From Limnohabitans sp. WS1 (GTDB lineage: Bacteria; Pseudomonadota; Gammaproteobacteria; Burkholderiales; Burkholderiaceae_C): a DNA stretch of 64,000 bases. Under the pieces are notes generated by a model. The model worked only from the letters and a program-made list of their open reading frames with translations, had not been told where the DNA came from and did no database searches. Below, piece by piece: positions 1-7,809 of this stretch. The DNA is taken from contig NZ_NERU01000012.1 in assembly GCF_003063265.1 (NCBI RefSeq), positions 1 through 64,000 on the forward strand. The letters are read 5' to 3'. A program made the translations under genes and the position numbers. Numbering within the stretch: the stretch's first letter is position 1; every line of letters begins with the position of its first letter.

Positions 1-2
1 TG

Positions 3-380
3 GCCATGGATATGGATGTTTTACGTTGCAAGTCGCCGGACATGGTGAGAAAAGAAATCGCGGTGTTTTTGTTGACCTATAACTTGGTGCGTTGGAGCAT
101 GATGCGTGCGGCGCAGTTGGTGAAGGTAGCCCCCAGAGAATTGAGCTTTACGGGTGCCCGGCGCTTGCTCTTGGCTTTTGCGTCTCGCATGAGCCCGTGC
201 TTTGTTGATAAGTTAAGTGAGCTGACGGCCACATTGCTGCGCAAGATTTCTGAGTGCGTTTTACCCAAGCGACCAGGACGAATTGAGCCACGCGCCAAAA
301 AGAGAAGACCCAAGCCGCTGCCTTTATTGACGATCCCACGCGCGCTGGCTCGCCAGCAGATCCGGGCACAGTTTGCTTAA
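3..380 (+). CDS. IS4-family transposase, C-terminal part (cut by window start)
   Basis: The frame is open from the window edge, so the N-terminal part lies outside. The visible residues carry the C-terminal block of IS4-type DDE transposases: LRCKSPDMVRKEI followed by LLTYNLVRW, where the glutamate (E) would be the last acidic residue of the catalytic triad and the YNLVR stretch follows it. The tail is rich in Lys/Arg and Pro, as is usual in this family. No terminal inverted repeat could be recognised after the stop codon, and within about 15 bases a short repeat unrelated to the element begins. Whether the element is intact cannot be decided from this window. Confidence 0.8.
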   Translation, partial: AMDMDVLRCKSPDMVRKEIAVFLLTYNLVRWSMMRAAQLVKVAPRELSFTGARRLLLAFASRMSPCFVDKLSELTATLLRKISECVLPKRPGRIEPRAKKRRPKPLPLLTIPRALARQQIRAQFA

Positions 381-392
381 GGTAGTGCCATG

Positions 393-414
393 GGGGTCAG
401 ATCCCGATTGTTTT
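393..414 (+). repeat. Short direct repeat, copy 1 (GGGGTCAGATCCCGATTGTT)
   Basis: This 22-base sequence recurs nearly exactly at 1725-1747 and 1833-1857 in the same orientation. Copies therefore lie on both sides of the AbiEii toxin/antitoxin pair. The core GGGTCAGATCCC is an imperfect palindrome. Confidence 0.7.
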
Positions 415-417
415 CAG

Positions 418-1131
418 TCATGTCGCTGCAGGCAACACTTGTCGGAGGCGTCTTATCTTTTGCCAGAGTACTGCCTTGGGCATGTCCATGGCCATGGCTT
501 GCATGCACCGATCCAGCCAGCCTTGCCTGTTTTGCATTCTCTCTATGGCTTTTGCCAAATCTCTGGCAACGCTGCTGCCGTAGGCTTCGGTGGCTTTTGC
601 AAGAGCCTCTTGCAGTTGGGGCAGTTTCAAATTCAGCATGGCCAGGTCAATGATGTCGCGGCTGAAAACGCCGTCATCGGCTTGGCGGTCTGAATTGGCC
701 AACATTTTGCTGGCCGCCAGGTCGAGCAGCGTCAGGGTGCTGACACCGCATATTTGGTCTTGCGACTCTGGCTCTTGGAACAGGATGCGCGCCTCCCGGA
801 CGATTTCAAATTTGATGGCGTGCCCGTCCATGCGCACTTGCGTACGAATGCCGTATTGGTCTGCGCGCACTTCACGCAGCAACTCCAGCGGCATGGCACC
901 TTGGCGCGTGATGGGTGCCAGCCCGTCAAGGCCCGTGAGCAATTGGCGCAGCTCTCGATAGCCTGCAGGGTCGGACACCAAAAAGTCGATGTCCACTGAT
1001 TCGCGGTATTCACCAAACTTCAAGGCAATGCAGGTTCCGCCACCAAACCAGCAAGCGTTTTGAGCCAACACGCTGGCATCCAACGCGCTCAAAACATGCG
1101 CGATGCGTTGGTGGTGTGGCCGCTCATACAT
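418..1131 (-). CDS. AbiEii-type nucleotidyltransferase toxin
   Basis: A 237-residue protein of the nucleotidyltransferase AbiEii/AbiGii family, the toxin half of type IV toxin-antitoxin and abortive-infection modules; family members transfer nucleotides to RNA targets such as tRNA. The diagnostic motif is near the N-terminus: FGGGTCIALKFGEY followed by RESVDIDFLV, which gives the GG and the DxD metal-binding pair. A later ASKMLANSDR segment followed by RDIIDLAML fits the family's second conserved block. The start at 1131 was chosen because it gives an 8-base overlap (ATGTATGA) with the upstream regulator gene; the longer open frame would run far into that gene. Antitoxin and toxin are in the usual order. 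The stop lies four bases past a short dispersed repeat. Confidence 0.82.
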   Translation of the reverse strand: MYERPHHQRIAHVLSALDASVLAQNACWFGGGTCIALKFGEYRESVDIDFLVSDPAGYRELRQLLTGLDGLAPITRQGAMPLELLREVRADQYGIRTQVRMDGHAIKFEIVREARILFQEPESQDQICGVSTLTLLDLAASKMLANSDRQADDGVFSRDIIDLAMLNLKLPQLQEALAKATEAYGSSVARDLAKAIERMQNRQGWLDRCMQAMAMDMPKAVLWQKIRRLRQVLPAAT

Positions 1132-1621
1132 GGGCGGCCCGCTTGCCAAATGCTTGTTGCAGGGCTTGCCACAGCGCTTGTTCTTGGGTGTCCATGCTGG
1201 GCATGTCCATGTGCCGTGCGTTGCGTTCGTAAATGTCAAATGCTTCGACCGGGGTCAGGTGGTCTGTGCCATGGACTTGCCAGGCCAGTTCCTTGAGTTG
1301 CGGGTAGTCGGCCAGCGCAATGCGCACAGGCCACCAGCCGGATCGATCGGTGGGCGTGGCTTGGACTACTTCAGTGGGTTGTAGTTGCCATTGCATGCCC
1401 AGTGCGTCAATCGCGTTGCTCCATGCGCCCATGGTGACAGAGGGTTCGCCTTTTTCGATGCGGTGCAGCGTGACCCGTGACATGCCTGCAGCCTCTGCCG
1501 CCACCGTGGCGCTGACGCCCAGAGCTTTGCGCCGCTCAGCCAGCTGCGCCCCCAGGCTGCTGAGCTTGGCTGCGGTGATCTCGCTCAATGGTGGTGATTT
1601 TTGAGGCATAGTGTTTCCCAT
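1124..1621 (-). CDS. XRE-type helix-turn-helix regulator, probable antitoxin
   Basis: A 165-residue protein with an N-terminal helix-turn-helix: residues about 20-70 include LAERRKALGVSATVAAEAAG and then MSRVTLHRIEKGEPSVTMG, the usual XRE/Cro pattern. The C-terminal 90 residues (DYPQLKELAWQ, LTPVEAFDIYERN) resemble the extension seen in XRE proteins paired with AbiEii-type toxins; it is not the winged-helix AbiEi fold. The gene overlaps the toxin gene by 8 bases, which argues for translational coupling. A second start at 1609 has a GGGAAA ribosome-binding sequence in front and may be the true one. An inverted repeat just upstream could be an autoregulatory operator. Confidence 0.75.
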   Translation of the reverse strand: MGNTMPQKSPPLSEITAAKLSSLGAQLAERRKALGVSATVAAEAAGMSRVTLHRIEKGEPSVTMGAWSNAIDALGMQWQLQPTEVVQATPTDRSGWWPVRIALADYPQLKELAWQVHGTDHLTPVEAFDIYERNARHMDMPSMDTQEQALWQALQQAFGKRAAHV

Positions 1622-1630
1622 TATTTACAA

Positions 1631-1647
1631 TTAACTGATTTTGTTAA
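1631..1647. promoter_or_regulatory. Inverted repeat, possible antitoxin operator
   Basis: TTAAC - 7 bases - GTTAA lies in an AT-rich stretch 10 bases upstream of the regulator gene. Placement suits autorepression by an XRE protein. The short arms make chance occurrence possible. Confidence 0.3.
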
Positions 1648-1724
1648 TAATGAGATACATTTTAAGTGTTATGCGGTTTGCCTGTGCTGACCCGACAAAT
1701 GGGGATCTGCAAATTGGGGTCACA

Positions 1725-1747
1725 AATTGGGGTCAGATCCCGATTTT
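1725..1747 (+). repeat. Short direct repeat, copy 2
   Basis: Same GGGGTCAGATCCCGATT core as copy 1, here preceded by AATT and followed by TTTT. A partial further copy (AAATTGGGGTCA) lies immediately before it at about 1711-1722. Confidence 0.65.
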
Positions 1748-1753
1748 TCAAAA

Positions 1754-1827
1754 TGTGGGAGCCCCGCACTCGGGGCGATGGGTAGTGGTCTGCGAGGCTT
1801 ATCGCGACGAGGGCGTCGCTCCTACAA
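1754..1827. repeat. Single two-armed REP-type element (array 0)
   Basis: One complete unit of the dispersed palindromic element: a GTGGGAGCCCCG-type arm, the conserved spacer GGTCTGCGAGGCTT and an inverted ATCGCGACGAGGGCGTCGCT arm ending CCTACA. It is inserted between copies 2 and 3 of the short direct repeat. Confidence 0.75.
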
Positions 1828-1832
1828 AGGTT

Positions 1833-1857
1833 ATTGGGGTCAGATCCCGATTGTTTT
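1833..1857 (+). repeat. Short direct repeat, copy 3
   Basis: ATTGGGGTCAGATCCCGATT followed by GTTTT, identical to copy 1 over its 22 bases. It ends 14 bases before the stop codon of the Wzz-like gene, so the toxin/antitoxin pair and REP unit look like an insertion behind the polysaccharide operon. Confidence 0.65.
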
Positions 1858-1870
1858 AATCAGCCCGCTT

Positions 1871-3082
1871 TTACCGCCCAATGGCTTTGCGCCACGAGGC
1901 TTGCAGGGCTTGGATTTTTTGGGCGTATTCGCTGTCTTGCCCCGCGTTGCGCAGGGCCTGACGGATGAAGACAAACAGCAGCAAGGCAAAGCCTGTGGCC
2001 AGGGTGGCGATGATGGCGATCAGGGCTTTTTGGGGTTTGCTTTTGAGCTCAGGGGGTTGGGCGGCGTCCAGCACTTGGATGTTGGCGCCTTCGCGTGATT
2101 CGTCAATTTTGGCCATTTCAAATTGTTTGGCAAACAGTTCGAACAGGGTTTCTTGGTATTTGTAGTCGCGGTATTTGGTGACGTAGTCGCCTTGGGCGCC
2201 GCCCTGCCCTTTGCTTGCGCCGCTGCTGTCTTGTGATTGTTTGGCCAGTTGGGCACGCAAGGTGGCCAGCTCGGTCAGGGCTTGTTTGAAGTCGGGGGCG
2301 CTTTCGGCCAAGTAGCCACGCATGGCCCCGAGCTTGACTTCTTGCACGGTGACTTGTGCTTGCAGTGCGGCCACGGCGGCCACGGCCGATTGGGGGTTGG
2401 CTTTGAGCACGTCGCCCGAGATGCCGGTTTCTTTGAGGGCAATGTCAGCCTGGGTGAGTTTGTCTTTGGTTTGCTGGAGCTGCTTTTCAAAGAATTGGCG
2501 GCGTTGCTGCGCTTCGGTCACGGCCAAGCGGCCCATGAGTTTGGTCAGCTCTTGCACATGGGCGTTGGCCATGTCGGCAGCCATTTGGGGGTCGGTGTCG
2601 TCGACTTTGACGGTGATGAGGCCGTCTTTGCCGCTGGCGATTTTGACTTTGCTTTCGAGTGTTTTGCGGGCTTCGGATTTGAATTTGGCTTCGTAGCGTT
2701 CTGTGAGCTTGAAGCGCTCGATCAGGGCGTCTTCGATGCTGTTGCTTTTGAGGAAGGCCACGTATTGGTCGGCCGGGTTTTTAAGGCCGGTGGCCGCGCC
2801 AGCCAAGCCGCCGAGTGCGCCCAAACTGGCGAGCATGCTGGCGGCCATGCCTTGCTGTTGTTGTGGGGGCAAGAAGCTGGTTTCGGCCGTGAAGGTGGGT
2901 TTGACGAGGAAGCTGAAGCCCAGCGCCAAAATGCCAACGCTCAAGGGGCCCAGGACGAGCAGGCGCAGGTTGTCGACGATGACTTGGAGCAGGTCCAGGA
3001 GACTGATTTCGTCGTCTGGCTGGTCGTGTGGGTCGAGGGCGGTGGTCATGGTGGGTGTTGGGGTTTGCGTGGCATCGCGCAC
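1871..3082 (-). CDS. Wzz-type polysaccharide chain-length determinant / polymerase co-polymerase
   Basis: A 403-residue inner-membrane protein with the Wzz layout: an N-terminal cytoplasmic stretch (ISLLDLLQVIVDN), a first transmembrane helix (about residues 36-58, ending FLVKPTF), a long periplasmic coiled-coil region with many Ala/Gln/Lys heptads, and a C-terminal transmembrane helix (about 355-378) preceded by the Pro-rich segment AAQPPELKSKPQKALI typical of the family. Wzz proteins set the length of exported polysaccharide chains. No tyrosine kinase domain is fused. It is the last gene of the operon that starts with the SLBB export protein, 21 bases after the AlbA-type gene. The start could also be 12 codons further in. 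Confidence 0.85.
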   Translation of the reverse strand: MRDATQTPTPTMTTALDPHDQPDDEISLLDLLQVIVDNLRLLVLGPLSVGILALGFSFLVKPTFTAETSFLPPQQQQGMAASMLASLGALGGLAGAATGLKNPADQYVAFLKSNSIEDALIERFKLTERYEAKFKSEARKTLESKVKIASGKDGLITVKVDDTDPQMAADMANAHVQELTKLMGRLAVTEAQQRRQFFEKQLQQTKDKLTQADIALKETGISGDVLKANPQSAVAAVAALQAQVTVQEVKLGAMRGYLAESAPDFKQALTELATLRAQLAKQSQDSSGASKGQGGAQGDYVTKYRDYKYQETLFELFAKQFEMAKIDESREGANIQVLDAAQPPELKSKPQKALIAIIATLATGFALLLFVFIRQALRNAGQDSEYAQKIQALQASWRKAIGR

Positions 3083-3103
3083 GGGGTGCGCTGCGACAGG
3101 GCG

Positions 3104-4513
3104 TTATTTTTTGGTGGTGGGGTGGTAGGCGCCTGTTTTGGGGGCACCACGGAATTCGATGTGGCCTTGGTCTTTGAGTTGTTTGAGCCAGCGTTCGACG
3201 GTTCGCTGCGGTTTGTCACTTCGAGCCACAAGTGCTGCTGAGTTCAAGCCGGGAGCCTCGGCAATGATCAAGAGCAAGGCTTCTGGACTATTTACTCCGC
3301 CATTTACTCCGCCACTTACTCCGCCACTTACTCCGCCACTTACTCCCTCATTCATGCCAACACCCAATGCTTCTGGGGATGATTCCGGCTGAAGTGAGAA
3401 CGTGGCCATGACGCCGCCAAACTTTTCGGCAATGTCAAACTGGACTTCGGGGTAGTCCTGCAAGGCTTTGCGGATGCGAATGAAGCCGCTGCCATATTTT
3501 TCGATGGCGTTGACGAGGTAAAAACCTTCGGCCACCCGTTTGTTGCGCAGGCTAGAGCGGTAGTTGTCGCCCTGCACTTCGGCCACGGTCAGCCCACCAT
3601 AAAAGGTGCCGGGGCTGAAGATGGTGATGTGGTCGTCAAAGATTTTGATTTGGATGTCGCTGGGGTCGGTGTAGCTGCGGTGCACCACGGCGTTGAGCAG
3701 CGCTTCGCGCAGGGCGGGCAGTGGGTAGGCAAAGCGCTCTTTGCGCTGGATGCTGCCGTCAAACTCAAACGCCACGCTGATGTGCGAGACGATGAATTTC
3801 ATCGCCTGCTCGACCACTTCAAACAAGGTGTCGGTGAATTGGCGGTCGTCAATGATCAGGCTGGGCGTTTTGAAGCGGCCGATGTGGACGTTGTGCCGCA
3901 GGGGCTCTTGCGCAAACAGCAGCAATGCGGCCCAGGTGGGTTGGCCGTTTTTGAGGTAGTTGAGCTTTTCCAGTGCGGCGTCGGAGTTGGTTTCGTCCAG
4001 TTCAAAACGTCCGTGCTGGTTGACGAGCCGAATGAAGCGGCGGATTTTTTCTGCCGAGAGTTGCTCTGCTCGGTGACCTTGCGCCTCGTAGGCGTCCCAC
4101 GAGAGTTGCAGCGCCTGCATGTAAAGGTCGGCGATTTCACCCGTGTTCAGCGCGTGGTTCGAGCTGGCGATGCGTTTGTAATAACGGCCGCGTGTGTTGA
4201 CCGGCTTGACCGGGTATTCGGCAATGCTGATCTCGACGATGGTTTTGCCGTCAAGGCTGTGGGCCTGGATGTCGGGGATCAAGACCGGGCTGGTGGCATC
4301 TTTGATTTTGCTCAGCCATTCGTTGAGGCTTTCTTTGCCAAGCGTGATTCCTTGCACGGCACCCCGGTCGGTCACGCCCACCACCACGCGCCCGCCCTTG
4401 GCGTTGGCAAAAGCCACCAGGGTTTCGATGCAGGCTTTGTCAAACGAGGTTTTAAATTCCTGCGTTTGGGTTTCACCAGACTCGATCCATTGCTGGACGG
4501 TGGGCTGTGGCAT
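3104..4513 (-). CDS. AlbA_2/schlafen-type ATP-binding regulator with winged-helix C-terminus
   Basis: A 469-residue protein of the family of predicted transcriptional regulators with an AlbA_2 (schlafen-type) domain. N-terminal region: ESGETQTQEFKTSF then ETLVAFANAKGGRVVVGVTD and the RYYKRIASSNH segment. The middle carries an ATP-binding-like domain (LREALLNAVVHRSY, ITIFSPGTFYGGL). A low-complexity linker of five-residue GVSGG/GVNGG repeats near residues 390-410 is followed by a winged helix-turn-helix (LVARSDKPQRTVERWLKQL). The start at 4513 puts it 46 bases after the SLBB gene; the upstream in-frame residues are low-complexity and overlap that gene. It sits inside an exopolysaccharide export operon, where such a gene is not standard; a regulatory role for the operon is inference. 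Confidence 0.78.
   Translation of the reverse strand: MPQPTVQQWIESGETQTQEFKTSFDKACIETLVAFANAKGGRVVVGVTDRGAVQGITLGKESLNEWLSKIKDATSPVLIPDIQAHSLDGKTIVEISIAEYPVKPVNTRGRYYKRIASSNHALNTGEIADLYMQALQLSWDAYEAQGHRAEQLSAEKIRRFIRLVNQHGRFELDETNSDAALEKLNYLKNGQPTWAALLLFAQEPLRHNVHIGRFKTPSLIIDDRQFTDTLFEVVEQAMKFIVSHISVAFEFDGSIQRKERFAYPLPALREALLNAVVHRSYTDPSDIQIKIFDDHITIFSPGTFYGGLTVAEVQGDNYRSSLRNKRVAEGFYLVNAIEKYGSGFIRIRKALQDYPEVQFDIAEKFGGVMATFSLQPESSPEALGVGMNEGVSGGVSGGVSGGVNGGVNSPEALLLIIAEAPGLNSAALVARSDKPQRTVERWLKQLKDQGHIEFRGAPKTGAYHPTTKK
3291..3346. repeat. 15-bp in-frame tandem repeat (GVSGG linker)
   Basis: About 3.7 copies of a 15-base unit, TTACTCCGCCACTTA on the plus strand, encode the GVSGG/GVNGG linker of the AlbA-type protein. 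Slippage changes the linker by five residues at a time without shifting frame. Confidence 0.85.
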
Positions 4514-4559
4514 GTGTTGCGAGTGACGGGAGCGCCGTTGCGGCTCCACCTTTGGGGGC

Positions 4560-6941
4560 TTACTTGAGGGTTTTGAGGGCTGCCGCGCCAATGCCAAATT
4601 GGTAGAGGATGGCGGTCCAGTCTTTGGCACCCTGAATGAACTGGGTGTAGGCGCTGCGGCGGTCGAGTTCTTCGGGCACAAAAATCGTGTCGCCGGGCTG
4701 CATGAGGGTGCTCATGAATTGGCTGTTGCCCCGGCCCGTCCAGCTGCGTTGGGCTTTGTTGGCTTGCACGGTGCCGTCGGCACGGATGAGCAAGGCCGCG
4801 TCGAGGTTGGCGGTGGCGGTGGGGCCTGCTTTTTCGATGTATTCGCCCACCGTGTAACCCACTTTGTGAATGAAGCTGGTTTCGGCTTGCACCGCCCCCA
4901 CCACACCCACAAAGCTGGGTTTGTGTGGCACGGTGATGCTGTCGCCGTCTTCGAGCACGATGTGGGGCAGCTGGGTGTCGGCCGCTGACATTTCGAGTGC
5001 AATACGGCCGCTGGCTTGCAGGCCCTCAAGCCGCTTGAGCAACAGGCGCTGGCCAGCGATTTGCGATTGGGCGGCGTTGGTTTTTTCTGAGTCGATGGCG
5101 TTTTGCAGCTGGGTGGCGGCCTGGTTGTTGATGTCTTGCTCCATCTTGCGAATGGCTTTGTCCAGGTTGGCTTGCTGTTCGCGGCGGGTGCTTTCGCGGG
5201 TGAAGACGGTGCCGTAGGCGTAAGCATTGCGGCTGAAGCCACCCACACGATCGAGCAGTTGCATCAGGGTTTCGCCGGGTTTGACTTCGTAGATGCCGGG
5301 CACTTTGACTTCGCCACCAATGCGCACAAACTGGGTGCGTTGCTCGATGGGTACGGGCAGGTCTTTGACCCCAAACACAGTGACCACGTCGCCCACTTGC
5401 AGGGGCAGGTTGTGCGCGGGGTCTTTGTCTTGAATGGCTTTTTTCAGGTTGAAGGGGATGAGCCGGGTTTTGACTTGCTGCGCATCGAGCCGTTCAATGG
5501 CGGCGTAGTCCCAGTTGATTTCGTCGAGCAGGTTTTTGACGTCGTTGATGACGCGGTCACTCGAGACGTTTTTGCCCGTCTCGTATTGCACGATGATGTT
5601 TTTGCGGGTGTAGTAGTCGCCTTGAATCAGGGCTTGGGGCTCGGGAATCAGGTCGGCAATGCGCATGCCAGCTTGAAAGCTGTAGCGCAGGGGGGCCGCC
5701 ACGTTGCCGCGCAGGGTGACTGCGTTGGAAAACTGGGGGCCTACAGGGAACAAGGTGAGCACGTCACCGTCGCGCACCGTGCTTTGCAGGCCTTGTGCGT
5801 CCAGGCTGCGCTCTTGCACGCTGCGTGGGGCTTGTTTGTTGGCGGTGTCTATGCGTTCAACCAGGGCTTTGTGCGGCGTGGTGATGACCTTGATGCCGCC
5901 GCTGTATTGAAGCAGTTGGGCCAGCGTTTCTTGCGCTTGGCGAAGTTCATAAATGGCCGGTGCGTCCAGAGCTCCCAACACCGCCACACGCGGGCCAGCT
6001 GGGGGGATGACGATCACGTCACCGGGCAAAAGCTGGGCGTCGCCTTCGGTGCGACCACTGTGAATGAAGGCGTACAGGTCGAGCGTGGTGACGGTTTTGC
6101 CCGCCCTGACCAGCTGAATGTGGCGCATGCTGCCGGTGGCAGACGGTCCACCGCTTTCAAACAAGGTGCTCAGCAAACTGGACATGCCGGGCACAGTGTA
6201 AGCACCAGGCTGACGAGCCTGGCCCACCACATAAACCTGGATGCTGCGCAGGCGGCCGAGCGTGGCGTTGAGTTCGAAGTTGTTGAAGACGCGGCCAATG
6301 TGCGATTTGAGCGTTTTTTCGAGCTGATCGGCGCGGGTGCCCGCCACGGTGACTGTGCCAACTTTGGGGATGTTGATTTGCCCGTTGCGGTCGACCGTCA
6401 GGCGCTGGGCCATGTCCACCGAGCCCCAGAGCTTGAGGTCGATGTCGTCACCCGGCCCGATGACGTAATTTGCAGGCACCGGCAAGTTGGCCAGTGCGCT
6501 GTACTTTTGGCCATTAAAAAGGTTGTAGCCGTGCAAGGGCAAGTCGCGGCCAGTGGCGTTTTGCACAAAACGCTGAAATTGGTTGGTTCCCAAAGCCGGG
6601 CGTTCAGCGCTTGCCACTTGACCCACAGGGCCTGTGCCCTGCCCCATGTCGGCATAGGCGCCCAAAGGGTTGGCCCCCCCCGAAACCGCAGCACCCAGTG
6701 GTGACCGCATGGACGGCACGGGGTTTGGCAAGCCACCTGGGGCCTGAACATTCACAGGGGCTGCACCACCGACACCGCTGCTGCCCAAAGAACCGTTGGC
6801 CGTCGGCATGACGCCCATGCTGTCCTGGGCATGCAAAGCGCCCCCCGCCAAACACAGTGCCGTCAACACCAGTCCACGCCAGACCCAGCCTTGAGTCTGT
6901 GCCGACCAAACAGAAGAGGTGATTTTCAAGGGGCTGGACAT
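4560..6941 (-). CDS. Wza-like outer-membrane polysaccharide export protein with multiple SLBB domains
   Basis: A 793-residue exported protein. Signal peptide: VLTALCLAGGALHAQD, with likely cleavage after HA. After a Gly/Pro/Ala-rich stretch comes the polysaccharide export domain with YVIGPGDDIDLKLWGSVD near residue 160 and NGQINIPKVGTVTVAG after it. SLBB domains follow: IQVYVVGQARQPGAY near 235, VAVLGALDAPAIYEL near 320, FVRIGGEVKVPGIYEVKPGE near 535 and FVGVVGAVQAETSF near 690. Family members form the outer-membrane channel for capsule or exopolysaccharide. It is longer than E. coli Wza (about 380 residues) because of the extra SLBB repeats. The upstream in-frame alternative is only a TTG; the ATG at 6941 was taken. 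First gene of the operon; its leader carries an ops-like element. Confidence 0.9.
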   Translation of the reverse strand: MSSPLKITSSVWSAQTQGWVWRGLVLTALCLAGGALHAQDSMGVMPTANGSLGSSGVGGAAPVNVQAPGGLPNPVPSMRSPLGAAVSGGANPLGAYADMGQGTGPVGQVASAERPALGTNQFQRFVQNATGRDLPLHGYNLFNGQKYSALANLPVPANYVIGPGDDIDLKLWGSVDMAQRLTVDRNGQINIPKVGTVTVAGTRADQLEKTLKSHIGRVFNNFELNATLGRLRSIQVYVVGQARQPGAYTVPGMSSLLSTLFESGGPSATGSMRHIQLVRAGKTVTTLDLYAFIHSGRTEGDAQLLPGDVIVIPPAGPRVAVLGALDAPAIYELRQAQETLAQLLQYSGGIKVITTPHKALVERIDTANKQAPRSVQERSLDAQGLQSTVRDGDVLTLFPVGPQFSNAVTLRGNVAAPLRYSFQAGMRIADLIPEPQALIQGDYYTRKNIIVQYETGKNVSSDRVINDVKNLLDEINWDYAAIERLDAQQVKTRLIPFNLKKAIQDKDPAHNLPLQVGDVVTVFGVKDLPVPIEQRTQFVRIGGEVKVPGIYEVKPGETLMQLLDRVGGFSRNAYAYGTVFTRESTRREQQANLDKAIRKMEQDINNQAATQLQNAIDSEKTNAAQSQIAGQRLLLKRLEGLQASGRIALEMSAADTQLPHIVLEDGDSITVPHKPSFVGVVGAVQAETSFIHKVGYTVGEYIEKAGPTATANLDAALLIRADGTVQANKAQRSWTGRGNSQFMSTLMQPGDTIFVPEELDRRSAYTQFIQGAKDWTAILYQFGIGAAALKTLK

Positions 6942-7000
6942 GAGATCAATCAATATCGGATACGGGGTATCGTCTTAATAGAAATAGCGCCATTTAAACA

Positions 7001-7014
7001 GGCAGGCTACCGCA
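7001..7014 (-). promoter_or_regulatory. ops-like element in the leader of the polysaccharide export operon
   Basis: Read on the minus strand the sequence is TGCGGTAGCCTGCC. The enterobacterial ops consensus GGCGGTAGNNTGCT, which recruits RfaH to paused RNA polymerase, matches at 10 of 12 defined positions with a perfect core GCGGTAGNNTGC. It is in the correct orientation, 60 bases upstream of the SLBB protein start. An RfaH-type gene lies less than 1 kb away. Confidence 0.6.
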
Positions 7015-7234
7015 GTGTTTCAAGCACGAAAATGCCAACACAACCGACGATTGTAGGTTTATTACTGATACTTAACTGACATAAAAATACAATTTGTAAA
7101 TATTTATATTTAATAAATTCAATGGATTGCTTTTTGTAATGTTTTAATGAAACATATGAGTTAATTGATTTAATCGATGAAATAATTGGCAAAATTAATA
7201 AATTTTTAAACCAGCTTGGCCTGATGGCATTATT

Positions 7235-7806
7235 TGTAGGAGCCCCGCCCCCGGGGCGATGGGGGGTGGTGTGCGGGTGTATCTGTCTTGTGTGGGAGCC
7301 CCGCCCCCGGGGCGATGGGTCGTGGTGTGCGGGGGTGATCGCGACGAGGGCGTCGCTCCTACAGGGGGATGCCCTGGCTTTTGTGGGAGCCCTGCCCTTG
7401 GGGCGATGGGTCGTGGTCTGCGCGTGTATCTGTCTTGTGTGGGAGCCCCGCCCTCGGGGCGATGGGTCGTGGTGTGCGGGTGTATCTATCTTGTGTGGGA
7501 GCCCCGCCCTCGGGGCGATGGGTCGTGGTGTGCGGGTGTATCTATCTTGTGTGGGAGCCCCGCCCTCGGGGCGATGGGTCGTGGTCTGCGGGGGTTATCG
7601 CGACGGGGGCGTCGCTCCTACAGGGGGCAGGTCATGCCCTTTTGTTGATGGGAGTGGTGTGCGAGGGTCATCGCGACGGGGGCGTCGCTCCTACAGGGGC
7701 CATGCACCGCATTTTGTGGGAGCCCCGCCCTCGGGGCGATTCTTGGTGGTCTGCGGGGGTTATAGCGACGGGGGCGTCGCTCCTACATGGGGGCGTCGCT
7801 CCTACA
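7235..7806. repeat. REP/BIME-type palindromic repeat array 1
   Basis: A dense cluster of the two-armed element. At least seven copies of the GTGGGAGCCCCGCCCTCGGG-type arm, several directly repeated with a spacer ending GTATCTATCTTGTG or GTATCTGTCTTGTG, alternate with four or five ATCGCGACGGGGGCGTCGCT-type arms ending CCTACA. The last arm is partly duplicated at about 7785-7806. The array fills the gap between the RfaH-like gene and the AT-rich leader of the polysaccharide operon. Open frames read through it are artefacts of the GC-rich repeat. Confidence 0.88.
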
Positions 7807-7809
7807 GGG

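Noticed and set aside
5103..6704. A 533-codon open frame on the plus strand
   Set aside because: Antisense to the SLBB protein; composition is that of a reverse-complement frame in GC-rich DNA.
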